A stretch of 28,533 nt of DNA from DATDCY01 sp031406795 [NCBI: Candidatus Rokuibacteriota bacterium]. GTDB taxonomy: Bacteria > JAUVQV01. Under the pieces are notes generated by a model that made no database searches, had not been told where the DNA came from, and saw only the letters and a program-made list of their open reading frames with translations. Below are positions 9,286-16,694 of this stretch, piece by piece; the stretch's first letter is position 1, and each line of letters starts with the position of its first letter. The DNA lies in NCBI GenBank assembly GCA_031406795.1, contig JANOHV010000032.1, positions 1 through 28,533 of the forward strand, written 5' to 3'. Made by a program: the position numbers and the translations under genes.

Positions 9286-9519
9286 TCAGGCTGCGAATGA
9301 AACGACCGGGACTTTGATTTCCTTCAGGGGATGATCAACGCCCTTTTCAAGGACGGACTGGATCCGGTCAAGCAGCGCGGCGTCGAGATATTTCTCGCCG
9401 CACTGGCCGCATTTATCTGCGGGGACATCCTCGAAGACAACCGGAGTCGCGTCCTTGGTGTACATGATAAAAGAAACCCTCTCCCGGATGATCTCGCCGC
9501 CGCACTCGAAGCACTTCAT
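9286..9519 (-). CDS. YgiT-type zinc finger protein, antitoxin-like
   Basis: This 77-aa protein has two zinc-binding pairs, CFECGGE near residue 3 and CGQCGE near residue 37, the layout of the N-terminal domain of MqsA (YgiT). The MqsA C-terminal helix-turn-helix is missing, as in the short YgiT-type proteins found beside DUF4258 genes. It starts at ATG 9519, overlapping the stop of the DUF4258 gene by 4 nt (ATGA), with AAAGGAG upstream. Toxin-first order with translational coupling is the MqsRA arrangement. Neutralising the upstream protein by binding is the inferred role. Confidence 0.88.
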   Translation of the reverse strand: MKCFECGGEIIRERVSFIMYTKDATPVVFEDVPADKCGQCGEKYLDAALLDRIQSVLEKGVDHPLKEIKVPVVSFAA

Positions 9520-9836
9520 TTCGGTCGTCTCCTTTCAGGCGTTTCCCACGCCTCCGGATTCGGCTCATATACGGTAATAATCCAGAGCATATCATCCGTT
9601 ATCCCGCAGACGAGATGCAGATCACGTCCACCCGACGTCCGTCCCCATACCAAACAACTGTGGCCACGCGGATCGTCGGGATAATCCTCCACGATCACCG
9701 CGTTGAGTAATGCCGCCTTGATCTCGGCTGGCATTATACCCCGCTCGTTGCTCCGGAGTAGGGCGTGGAGCCGGACCTTGAAGGTGCCGACTGCGGCCTT
9801 CTCCTGGATCCAGTGTTCAAGAGATTCATGCGACAT
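9516..9836 (-). CDS. DUF4258 domain protein, probable toxin partner
   Basis: This is a 106-aa protein. DUF4258 hallmarks are visible: a helical start with RLHALLRSNERGIMPAEI, the ALLNAVIVEDYPDDPRGHSCLVWG block, then RDLHLVCGITDDMLWIITVYEP, a pattern of strands like the MqsR/RelE fold. Proteins of this family beside a YgiT-type zinc finger are usually treated as type II toxins, presumably ribonucleases, but the activity of this member is unknown. It overlaps the zinc-finger gene by 4 nt. The upstream spacing to the nucleotidyltransferase gene is 34 nt. Confidence 0.85.
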   Translation of the reverse strand: MSHESLEHWIQEKAAVGTFKVRLHALLRSNERGIMPAEIKAALLNAVIVEDYPDDPRGHSCLVWGRTSGGRDLHLVCGITDDMLWIITVYEPNPEAWETPERRRPK

Positions 9837-9870
9837 ATGTCACGAAGCTCTCCGACCCTCGGGTCCGTGC

Positions 9871-10221
9871 TCAAGGTTTTTCATGGAGCACCTTGCCTTC
9901 CCGTAGCGCCCGGGCGATCACATGGTTCACGCTGTGCCGCCAGGTCTCAGCCTCATCCCGGCTGACAACGAGGATATCCTTCGAGATACCGCTTCCAGCC
10001 AGCCGCCGGTAGAGTCTCGCGGCTTCCTTGCGACGACTCCGCGCCGGACCAAAAGGGTCGTCTTCGACCACCAGGAGATCCACATCCGAATCCGGACGGC
10101 CCGCCCCACGGCCACGAGATCCAAAGAGAACCACCATGCGCGGGGCAACCTCGGCCACGATGCTCGGCACCATCGAATCAATTGAAACGGTCGCACCGCC
10201 GGATGATGTCATGTTAGTCAC
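9871..10221 (-). CDS. Nucleotidyltransferase domain protein (MNT type)
   Basis: This is a small polymerase-beta-fold nucleotidyltransferase of 116 aa. The signature VVLFGSRGRGAGRPDSDVDLLVV (written here as GSRGRG and DSDVDL) has the GS motif and the two metal-binding aspartates. Its start is GTG 10221 or ATG 10212: AAGGTG lies 6 nt before the ATG, which would shorten it by three residues. MNT proteins usually act with a HEPN partner, AMPylating it as an antitoxin. No HEPN gene is seen next to it; the neighbour is a 60-aa protein ending 1 nt upstream. Either the partner was lost or the small protein replaces it. Confidence 0.85.
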   Translation of the reverse strand: MTNMTSSGGATVSIDSMVPSIVAEVAPRMVVLFGSRGRGAGRPDSDVDLLVVEDDPFGPARSRRKEAARLYRRLAGSGISKDILVVSRDEAETWRHSVNHVIARALREGKVLHEKP

Positions 10222-10222
10222 C

Positions 10223-10405
10223 TTACTTCCCCCAGGTCTTGATTCGCCTGGCCATTTCCTTGCTTGAGATGGTCCGGCCGGCCCGGGAATCAGAGAGACC
10301 CCGCTGAATCATGCGCTCGAAGGCTGATTCACGCATCCCAGCGGCGATCTCTCGCTCTCCCTGCGCCAAGAGACGAAGAATATCATTTGGGTTCCTGATG
10401 GACAT
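10223..10405 (-). CDS. 60-aa hypothetical protein, antitoxin-like tail
   Basis: This small protein opens MSIRNPNDILRLLAQGERE and ends GLSDSRAGRTISSKEMARRIKTWGK. The ending resembles the tail (DIxAGRxIShEEmxrrixxW) common to many small type II antitoxins that precede ParE/RelE toxins. No toxin of that kind follows; the nucleotidyltransferase gene does, after 1 nt. GGGGGTGA at the end of the previous gene supplies a ribosome site. The protein family is not identified with certainty. Confidence 0.7.
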   Translation of the reverse strand: MSIRNPNDILRLLAQGEREIAAGMRESAFERMIQRGLSDSRAGRTISSKEMARRIKTWGK

Positions 10406-10412
10406 AGCCGGA

Positions 10413-10601
10413 TCACCCCCGTGTGTAGCGCACCGGGCGCTCTCGAGCTGATGCGGAATCCTTCACGTATTCCCGGACGATCTTGCCGTTCTTCCAGACG
10501 ATCAAGGGCAAACCGGCCAGACGATGCTCTTCCGTCAACCGCACGGATGCATCTTTCATGGCTGCAAGCGCCTTGTCCCGTAATACTGTTCCTTTTTTCA
10601 T
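10413..10601 (-). CDS. 62-aa partner of the zeta-like kinase, putative antitoxin
   Basis: The protein is 62 aa: [18 protein letters not shown], then LTEEHRLAGLPLIVWKNGKIVREY. The pattern 'EEHRxxGxPLxVWxxGKxV' recurs in small proteins encoded next to zeta-like P-loop kinases (recollection, not searched). Its ATG overlaps the kinase stop by 4 nt (ATGA 10598-10601), so the two are translationally coupled. An antitoxin role is inferred from this position. Confidence 0.75.
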   Translation of the reverse strand: MKKGTVLRDKALAAMKDASVRLTEEHRLAGLPLIVWKNGKIVREYVKDSASARERPVRYTRG

Positions 10602-11182
10602 CGGCCCACCTTCTTCATGATGTTCTCATACTTCTCTTGCTGATAGATCTGCACCTGGCCTTCAACCTGCTCAAAGATCAGGGATGGCTCGACATTGGAT
10701 GCGTCGAAAAAATAGAGCGAATCCAAGAGAAACCAGTAGAGGTTGAAGAGATTGTTCAGCGTCCGGGGGAAACGACGGCGGACATCGGCCTTGGGTACGT
10801 CATGGCCACCACGCTTGACCCGGTCGGCGACCCTCTGAAGAGACATTTCCGGGCTTGGAAGCCAGAGATAGAACATGTGGACCTGATAACCACCCTCCCG
10901 GATTCCCCTGAGCAGCGGGACATAGGTTCGGCCAGAGAGAGTGGTTTCCATCGCAAAATCATTGTTCGCCTTTGCCAGATCATGGATACGCTGGAGCACT
11001 ACTCTTCCCGCGGCAGGGCCGGCACGTCTTGCGTCGAAAGGGGAAAGTCCCAGGGCGATCAGGTCCTGGTTGACGAATTCCAGGCAGTGGACGTAGTGCG
11101 GCAGGAAGTCCCGTGCGAAGGTCGTCTTTCCGGCGCCGTTTGGTCCGGCGATGACGTAGCACTGAGGGTGCCGCTTAGGCAC
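10598..11182 (-). CDS. Zeta-toxin-like P-loop kinase
   Basis: The Walker A motif [10 protein letters not shown] lies at residues 13-22 of 194. NQDLIA (near 40) carries the conserved aspartate after strand 2, METTLSGR (near 80) the conserved Glu-Thr-Thr, and [14 protein letters not shown] the arginine-rich lid. Zeta toxins phosphorylate UDP-N-acetylglucosamine and poison cell-wall synthesis; other members of this COG4185-type group have unknown targets. The start chosen is GTG 11182, since GGAG sits 7 nt upstream. A TTG at 11188 in the same frame is too close to that site. The gene overlaps the res 3' end by 8 nt and the 62-aa gene by 4 nt. Confidence 0.88.
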   Translation of the reverse strand: MPKRHPQCYVIAGPNGAGKTTFARDFLPHYVHCLEFVNQDLIALGLSPFDARRAGPAAGRVVLQRIHDLAKANNDFAMETTLSGRTYVPLLRGIREGGYQVHMFYLWLPSPEMSLQRVADRVKRGGHDVPKADVRRRFPRTLNNLFNLYWFLLDSLYFFDASNVEPSLIFEQVEGQVQIYQQEKYENIMKKVGR

Positions 11183-13553
11183 GGTCAATCTCCGCGATCT
11201 TCTCCATCAGAACACGCTTGATCTCCCGAATGTCGCCGGCGACCTCGACGAAAGCCCACTCGTCCCAGCCGTTCTTCTCGCGGACCGCGTTCACCGCCGG
11301 CAGCCAGCGGTTCTCGACGTGCCACTTCTTTTCGGCCTTGTCGTCGTTCATGCCGGTGATCTCGACGATCAGGTTCACCGTGCGGCCATCGGCGAGCAGG
11401 CAGCGGGCGATGAAGTCCGGGAAGTATTCCCGGTCCTTCCCCTCGGCGACATACGGGATCGAGAACCCAAGGAAGGCGTTCTTGACGTAGCTCTGCACCG
11501 CGTCGATCTCTTCGAGGGTCTTCGCGGCGATCTGCTCCCAGCTCTTCGTGTCGGCGACCACACAATTCACGTGACTCTTGGTCGTCGCGTAGACCTCCCG
11601 TGTCGTCGAGCCGTGCACGTAGGCGGTGCTGCCGGTGCGGTTGTAGTAGTTGAGCACCGGCAGGATGCGGTCAGTTGAGCGACTGGCGGCCTGGATGCCG
11701 CGGTTAATGTGGCTGCAGACCGCCTTCGGGTCGAAGAAGGTGATCAGTTTCTTGAAATCCGGGTCGCTGTAGCCGATCAGCCGGATCTTTGTCCGGTACC
11801 ATTCCTCGACGATCCCCTGGAGCTGCCGGAAACGGTGGAAGAGCGGCCGGCCGTCGTCGTCGGAGAAATGCAGGTTGATCAGTTCCTTGGTGATCGCATA
11901 GACGATCTCCTGCTCGCGCTTCTCTTTCACGGCGCCGATCACCAGTTTCTCCTGGCGGTCGGAGAAGGCGTTCGCCATCTTCGTCTCGAGCGGGTACTTG
12001 GTGCCGTCGATCTCGAAGTCATCCAGGCCGGAGAAGTCCGCGATGACCGGACCCTCATGCGTCTCGACGCGGTAGCCGACGACGTTCGGAAAAGCGATTT
12101 CATGCTCTTCGCGGCGTTCGGGGAGAGCGCGGATCTCCTTGACCTCGCGAGGCGTCGGCGGTTCGACGGTGCCGCCCTTGAACATCTTGAACGGCACGCC
12201 GATGATGTGGGCGTACTCCGGCGGGAACTTCCGCGCGACGATCTTGCGCTTGTCCTCGGTCGGTTTGCCCTGCTTGTCGTAGCCCTGGAGGAAATAGCTC
12301 TTGCGCCGCAGCGCCCGGCCGGCGACCTGTTCGCACAGCAGCTGGGAGCCGAACGCGCGCAGCCCCATGATGTGGGTCACGGTGTTGGCGTCCCAGCCTT
12401 CGGTGAGCATCGAGACCGAGACAACGCAGCGCAGATGCGCGCCGAGCGTGCCGCGCTTGCCGACGGTGTTGACGACCTCGCGCAGGATCTCGGCCTCGGT
12501 GATCCCCTCGGCGGTACCCTGGCCGTGAACGCGGGCGTACTCGCGACGGAAAACCTCGATCTCGTCGGCGAAGACTTTCTTGAAGTCCTCGCTGATCTGG
12601 CCGGAGTTCTCGAGCGCGTCGCTGTCGATCAGCAGCGTCGGCGGCTTCTGGAGCGGGCGGCCGGACGTCTGGTCATAATTCGAGAAGAGATCGAAATGCC
12701 CGGGGACGGGGCGCAAGGACCCGTCCGAAAGGGTCTGCTCGTAGCCGCCGATGTATTTGAAGACCTCCTTCGAGACGGAGACGTTGCTGCAGACCACGAT
12801 GAAGACCGGTGGCGCTTCGAAGAGACCGCGGTAGGCGTCATAGTCCTTGCGATAGTGCCCGTAGAAGCTGTCGAGCGCGAGCTTGACAAGGGCTGGCAAA
12901 TGCGGCGGCTGCTCTCCGGAGAGTTCTTTTCCTTCTTTTTTGGCTTCCGCTCTCAATCGCTTCAAACCCTTGCGCGGCAGCTCATCGCGAACGTGGCCGT
13001 AGAGGTTGTGCAGCACCGGCATGGTCAACTCGTGCGTGGTGTTGCCGGTGCCGGTCGCCATTTTGAAAGCCAGGCGGGGCAGATTGGCGGTTGCGTCGCC
13101 TGGCGCGACGGTCTGCGCAACACGGAGCTGATTCAGGGCGTGCTGGCCGACGTTCGATGCGGGAGCGACCTCGTTGAGCCAGATTGCGGTTTCAAGGGCC
13201 TCTTGTTGCGCGAAGAAGAGCTTCTGGTTGTCGTGGCGGTCCGGGTCGAGGAACCAGAAGGTGAGCAGCTCGCGAGTGACGCGGGTCGTGCCGGGGTAGC
13301 TGGCCGCGCGCCAGAGGCCGACCTCCCGGCGCAGCAGGTTGATCAGCAGCGTGCCGTACTCGGCGCCACGGTCGTTGATCTCGAACAGCGCAGCTTGTGG
13401 TCCCTGCCGGATCGGGATGGCCTGGACCTCCGGAGCGAAGATACGCCGTCCTTCCACGATGCGGGCATAGTCCAGCGCGCCGCTGTCGTCGGTGGCATAG
13501 TGCCACCGGGGTTCCTCGTACGGGCCGTTGAGGATTGGGTTGTCGGCAACCAT
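11175..13553 (-). CDS. res: Type III-like restriction subunit (Res, BPTD_3080-type) with internal deletion of the helicase core
   Basis: The open frame encodes 792 aa from ATG 13553 (GTG 13559 is an in-frame alternative), against about 1000 aa in complete relatives. N-terminal sequence [26 protein letters not shown] (motif V) and [10 protein letters not shown] (motif VI, about 409-418) identify the superfamily 2 helicase-nuclease. The C-terminal nuclease-like part has YFPDFIARC and NLIVEITG. The frame passes from MATGTGNTT, an altered Walker A where the lysine is Asn171 (codon 13041-13043), straight into [20 protein letters not shown], which belongs about 200 residues later in relatives. Motif Ia, the DEAH box and the SATP motif III are absent. 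ATP-driven translocation should therefore be lost although the reading frame is preserved. No Shine-Dalgarno precedes the start. Confidence 0.88.
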   Translation of the reverse strand: MVADNPILNGPYEEPRWHYATDDSGALDYARIVEGRRIFAPEVQAIPIRQGPQAALFEINDRGAEYGTLLINLLRREVGLWRAASYPGTTRVTRELLTFWFLDPDRHDNQKLFFAQQEALETAIWLNEVAPASNVGQHALNQLRVAQTVAPGDATANLPRLAFKMATGTGNTTHELTMPVLHNLYGHVRDELPRKGLKRLRAEAKKEGKELSGEQPPHLPALVKLALDSFYGHYRKDYDAYRGLFEAPPVFIVVCSNVSVSKEVFKYIGGYEQTLSDGSLRPVPGHFDLFSNYDQTSGRPLQKPPTLLIDSDALENSGQISEDFKKVFADEIEVFRREYARVHGQGTAEGITEAEILREVVNTVGKRGTLGAHLRCVVSVSMLTEGWDANTVTHIMGLRAFGSQLLCEQVAGRALRRKSYFLQGYDKQGKPTEDKRKIVARKFPPEYAHIIGVPFKMFKGGTVEPPTPREVKEIRALPERREEHEIAFPNVVGYRVETHEGPVIADFSGLDDFEIDGTKYPLETKMANAFSDRQEKLVIGAVKEKREQEIVYAITKELINLHFSDDDGRPLFHRFRQLQGIVEEWYRTKIRLIGYSDPDFKKLITFFDPKAVCSHINRGIQAASRSTDRILPVLNYYNRTGSTAYVHGSTTREVYATTKSHVNCVVADTKSWEQIAAKTLEEIDAVQSYVKNAFLGFSIPYVAEGKDREYFPDFIARCLLADGRTVNLIVEITGMNDDKAEKKWHVENRWLPAVNAVREKNGWDEWAFVEVAGDIREIKRVLMEKIAEIDRA

Positions 13554-13746
13554 CCTCACCAGTATAGCCGATCAATTACAATCCAATGCGTTACAGCAGC
13601 CATCATCGTCCTTCTTCGATCACCGGGAACTTTCTGACTTCTGGTATCATCCAACGCCCGACGATGGTTAATGATTTCAAATGGATGCTGAGTTTGAGAA
13701 AATACTTATCAGAATAGGATGCTGTACAAATTCGAGATTTGTTAAG
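13554..13746. other. AT-rich divergent intergenic DNA, no gene seen
   Basis: This lies between res (-) and moxR (+) and is AT-rich compared with both. It contains only very short frames such as a 17-codon ORF near 13663, with no ribosome site. It must hold the promoter of the Bat operon, but no convincing -35/-10 pair was found; TTGAGA with TAGGAT has only a 15-nt spacer. The rest of the gap is the REP-like repeat. Confidence 0.5.
13561..13566 (-). promoter_or_regulatory. -10-like box directly before res, possible leaderless transcript
   Basis: On the minus strand TATACT is followed by GGTGAGG and then ATG 13553. The 7-nt distance would put the transcript 5' end at the start codon. No convincing -35 was found at 16-18 nt. 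Confidence 0.35.
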
Positions 13747-13817
13747 CCGTTCGTGCTGAGCCTGTCGAAGCATGAAAGGCTTTTTCGCTCACCCTTCGAC
13801 AAGCTCAGGGCGAACGG
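13747..13817 (+). repeat. REP-like inverted repeat, copy 2
   Basis: The arms CCGTTCGTGCTGAGCC plus TGTCGAAG (from 13747) and CTTCGACAAGCTCAGG plus GCGAACGG (to 13817) are reverse complements at 21 of 24 positions. The same core as copy 1 at 3690-3764 is used, but the arms are in the opposite order: CCG ends point outward here and inward there. It is in the gap between the restriction island and the Bat operon. Confidence 0.8.
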
Positions 13818-13872
13818 TTACGGCTGACATGGTCCTTGGGGGAGCTTGGGTAGTGTGCTGATGGAGGAAACG

Positions 13873-14853
13873 ATGGATATTCAAGAGATTACGCAGCAGG
13901 TCGAAAAAGAGATCGTCGTCATCCGCCGGATCCGGGCGGAAATCGAGAAGGTCGTGGTCGGTCAGCGCGAACTGATCGACCGGATGCTGATCGGGCTGCT
14001 CTGCGACGGGCACATCCTGATCGAGGGCCTGCCCGGGCTGGCCAAGACCACGGCCGTCAAGACGCTTGCCGCCACCATCCGCACCTCCTTCCAGAGGATT
14101 CAGTTCACGCCGGACCTGCTCCCCGCCGATATCCTCGGCACCCAGATCTACCGCCCGGACACGGCCACGTTCGAGATCAAGAAGGGGCCGATCTTTCACA
14201 ACATCCTGCTCGCCGACGAGATCAACCGCGCCCCCGCCAAGGTTCAGAGCGCCCTGCTCGAGGCGATGCAGGAGCGCCAGGTGACCATCGGCCAGCAGAC
14301 GTTCGCTCTGGCGCGGCCGTTCATCGTGCTGGCCACGCAGAATCCGATCGAGCACGAGGGCACCTACCCGCTGCCCGAAGCGCAGATCGATCGCTTCATG
14401 ATGAAGATCAAGGTCGGGTACCCCTCCGCCGAGGAGGAGAAGAAGATCATGGCGCGCGTCTACGAGGGGGCCGCCGACCAGGTGGCCGGCGTGGTCGATT
14501 ACGCGCAGATCGACGCGGCGACGCGGACCATGCGGCAGATCCACATGGAAGAGAAGATCGTGGACTACATCATCCGCCTCAGCTCGGCGACCCGGAACCC
14601 GAAAGAATTCGGCCTCGACATCGGCCCGATGATCAATTTCGGCGCCTCCCCCCGCGCCTCCATCTGGCTCGGTCTCGCCGCGCGGGCCTCCGCCTTCCTG
14701 AACGGGCGCGGCTATGTGACGCCGCAGGACGTCAAGTCGCTGGCCCCGGACGTGCTGCGCCACCGGATCCTGCTCAGCTACGAGGCGGAAGCCGAGGGGA
14801 AGACCACGGACGACCTGATCAAGATCCTGCTGGAGCGGATCGAGGTGCCGTAG
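13873..14853 (+). CDS. moxR: MoxR family AAA+ ATPase
   Basis: The protein is 326 aa from ATG 13873, chosen because GGAGG sits 6 nt before it; ATG 13861 and TTG 13846 lie upstream in frame. Walker A GLPGLAKTT (52-60), Walker B ILLADEINRA (111-120), sensor ATQNPIEHEGTYPLPEAQ and the arginine-finger region DRFMMK are all present and intact. MoxR ATPases work as chaperone-like partners of von Willebrand factor A proteins, here encoded in the same unit. It is the first gene of the operon and its stop abuts the ATG of the DUF58 gene. Confidence 0.95.
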   Translation: MDIQEITQQVEKEIVVIRRIRAEIEKVVVGQRELIDRMLIGLLCDGHILIEGLPGLAKTTAVKTLAATIRTSFQRIQFTPDLLPADILGTQIYRPDTATFEIKKGPIFHNILLADEINRAPAKVQSALLEAMQERQVTIGQQTFALARPFIVLATQNPIEHEGTYPLPEAQIDRFMMKIKVGYPSAEEEKKIMARVYEGAADQVAGVVDYAQIDAATRTMRQIHMEEKIVDYIIRLSSATRNPKEFGLDIGPMINFGASPRASIWLGLAARASAFLNGRGYVTPQDVKSLAPDVLRHRILLSYEAEAEGKTTDDLIKILLERIEVP

Positions 14854-15735
14854 ATGATCCCGGAGGATCTCTTCAGGAAGATCCAGGGCTTCCATTTCCG
14901 GACCCGGCGGCAGGCGAACGAGCTGTTCGCCGGCGGCTACGAGAGCGCCTTCAAGGGCCGGGGGATGGAATTCGCCGAGGTGCGCGAGTACCAGGTCGGC
15001 GACGACATCCGCGCGATCGACTGGAATGTCTCAGCCCGTTTCGGGCACCCGTACGTGAAAGTCTTCCATGAAGAGCGCGAGCTGACCGTCATGCTGCTGC
15101 TCGATGTCTCGGGCTCCCACGCCTTCGGGACCCGGGCGAAATTCAAGCGGGAGTTGCTGGCCGAGGTCGCCGGCATGCTGGCCTTTCTCGCCGTGCGCAC
15201 CAACGACAAGGTCGGCGCCATCCTCTTCAGCAACGGACCCGAAAAGTACATCCCCCCGAAAAAGGGGGCGGCGCACGTCTGGCGGCTGATCAAGGAAGTC
15301 TTCACCTATCAGCCGCGCAATCCGCGGACCGACCTGGATGCGTCGCTCGCCTACCTGAATCGGGTGGTGAAGCGGCACGCCATCGTGTTCCTGATCTCCG
15401 ATTGCCAGGCGGCCGGCTTCGAGAAATCGCTGCGTCTGACCGCGCGGAAGCACGAGCTGTCGGTCATCCGCATCTCCGACCCCGCGGAAGACGAACTGCC
15501 GAATATCGGGCTCGCCACGTTGCGAGACCCCGAGACCGGCGAGGTCGCGCTGCTGAACACCGGCAGCCGGGAGCTGCGCGAGCGCTGGCGCCGGCACCGG
15601 AAGGCCCAGGCCGCCGCGCTGGCGGGGGAGCTCAAGTGCGCCGGGGTGGATCTCGTGGATCTTTCGACGGGCGGGCCGGTGGTCGAGCCGCTGTTGAAGC
15701 TCTTCGAAGGCCGGAAGAGGCGGATCGCGGGATGA
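14854..15735 (+). CDS. DUF58 domain protein with von Willebrand A-like fold
   Basis: The 293-aa protein shows the DUF58 signature GRGMEFAEVREYQVGDD (36-52) followed by DWNVSAR (56-62). A metal-site-like LLLDVSGSHAFG (82-93) begins a von Willebrand A-type domain. There is no signal peptide or membrane segment, so it is cytosolic or peripheral. In Bat operons this protein sits between MoxR and the membrane VWA proteins and is taken to be the MoxR client or adaptor. It starts immediately after the moxR stop and overlaps the next gene by 4 nt. Confidence 0.92.
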   Translation: MIPEDLFRKIQGFHFRTRRQANELFAGGYESAFKGRGMEFAEVREYQVGDDIRAIDWNVSARFGHPYVKVFHEERELTVMLLLDVSGSHAFGTRAKFKRELLAEVAGMLAFLAVRTNDKVGAILFSNGPEKYIPPKKGAAHVWRLIKEVFTYQPRNPRTDLDASLAYLNRVVKRHAIVFLISDCQAAGFEKSLRLTARKHELSVIRISDPAEDELPNIGLATLRDPETGEVALLNTGSRELRERWRRHRKAQAAALAGELKCAGVDLVDLSTGGPVVEPLLKLFEGRKRRIAG

Positions 15736-16694
15736 CCGTGCGGACTGCGGGGTTGAGAAGGAGGAAAGCTCTTTGCGTTTGTATTGTCGCTGCCATTTTG
15801 CTTGCCGGAAGTACTTTCGGCGCGCTGAGCGTGGCGGCCGATGCGGCCGGAATTCTATCCGCAGTTTTCGACAGGAAATCGGCGCCCGTCGGCGACGTCG
15901 CCCTGCTGACGCTGAAGTTCCAGCTGCCGGCGGGCGGCACGCTGGCCGACCCGCCGGCGGTGGGCGGGCTCGAAGGCCTGACGATCCTCGGGCGCGAAGT
16001 CGGTCCGAACGCCGTCACATTCAGGGTGCTGGTCGACCAGCTCGAGGCGTTGAAGACCGGGGCGATCTCCCTGGGCTGGCTCGACAAGGACGCGAAGCCG
16101 AGCAGGCTCTACGCCGACTCGGTTTCGCTCCAGGTGATCTCAGGCCTCGGAGACAAACCGGCCGAGGCCCAATTGCGCCCGATTCAGGACATCGTGCCCG
16201 TGCGGCCGCCCTGGCTGCGCTACGTCCCCTGGGGTCTCGGCCTGCTGGGGCTGCTGCTGGCGGCTGCGGGCCTGTACTGGTGGCTCAAGAGACGGCGGCG
16301 GCAGCGCGAGATCGCCGCGAGCAAGGAACTTCCGCATGTCTGGGCGATGCGGGAGATCGAGCGCCTCGAGGCGCAGAAACTCTTCGAGAAGGGGAAGGTC
16401 AAGGAGTTCTATTTCCGTCTCTCGGAGATCCTGCGCCGCTATCTGGAGGCGATCCGGGGGTTCCCGGCGGCCGAGTACACCGTCGAGGAGATTTCGCGCT
16501 ACGTTCAGGAAGAGCCGGATCGGCAGTTGCTGGTCCTGCTGCGGCAGGCTGATCTGGTCAAGTTCGCCGACGACGCCCCGACGGCCGCGCGCAAGGATGA
16601 CGAACTGCAGGCGGCCAAGGCGTACGTCCGCGCCACGGCCCCGCCGCCGGAGGCGCCGCCCGCGGGCGCCGTGGCGAAGGGGAGACGCCGATGA
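15732..16694 (+). CDS. DUF4381/BatD-like membrane protein
   Basis: ATG 15732 overlaps the DUF58 stop. The 320-aa product has a signal or anchor segment (CVCIVAAILLAGSTFGALS, about 16-34), a periplasmic beta-rich domain (40-150) similar in layout to the first part of BatD, one transmembrane helix (WLRYVPWGLGLLGLLLAAAG, about 164-183) followed by a basic KRRRRQR stop, and a cytosolic helical tail (HVWAMREIERLEAQ, FRLSEILRRYLEA, AEYTVEEISRYV). That tail is the DUF4381-type region found downstream of DUF58 genes. The assignment rests on layout and position more than on a sharp motif. Its TGA overlaps the batA ATG. Confidence 0.82.
   Translation: MTVRTAGLRRRKALCVCIVAAILLAGSTFGALSVAADAAGILSAVFDRKSAPVGDVALLTLKFQLPAGGTLADPPAVGGLEGLTILGREVGPNAVTFRVLVDQLEALKTGAISLGWLDKDAKPSRLYADSVSLQVISGLGDKPAEAQLRPIQDIVPVRPPWLRYVPWGLGLLGLLLAAAGLYWWLKRRRRQREIAASKELPHVWAMREIERLEAQKLFEKGKVKEFYFRLSEILRRYLEAIRGFPAAEYTVEEISRYVQEEPDRQLLVLLRQADLVKFADDAPTAARKDDELQAAKAYVRATAPPPEAPPAGAVAKGRRR

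Noticed and set aside
6510-13553. BREX, DISARM or phosphorothioate system
   Set aside because: No PglZ, BrxC-like ATPase, DrmA/B or Dnd protein is present. Only a Mod/Res pair and small modules are seen.
11709-13637. 642-aa plus-strand ORF opposite res
   Set aside because: It complements the recognised Res protein and has no plausible domain.
13663-13716. 17-codon ORF in the divergent gap before moxR
   Set aside because: It has no ribosome site and no recognisable sequence, and its length is within chance for AT-rich DNA.
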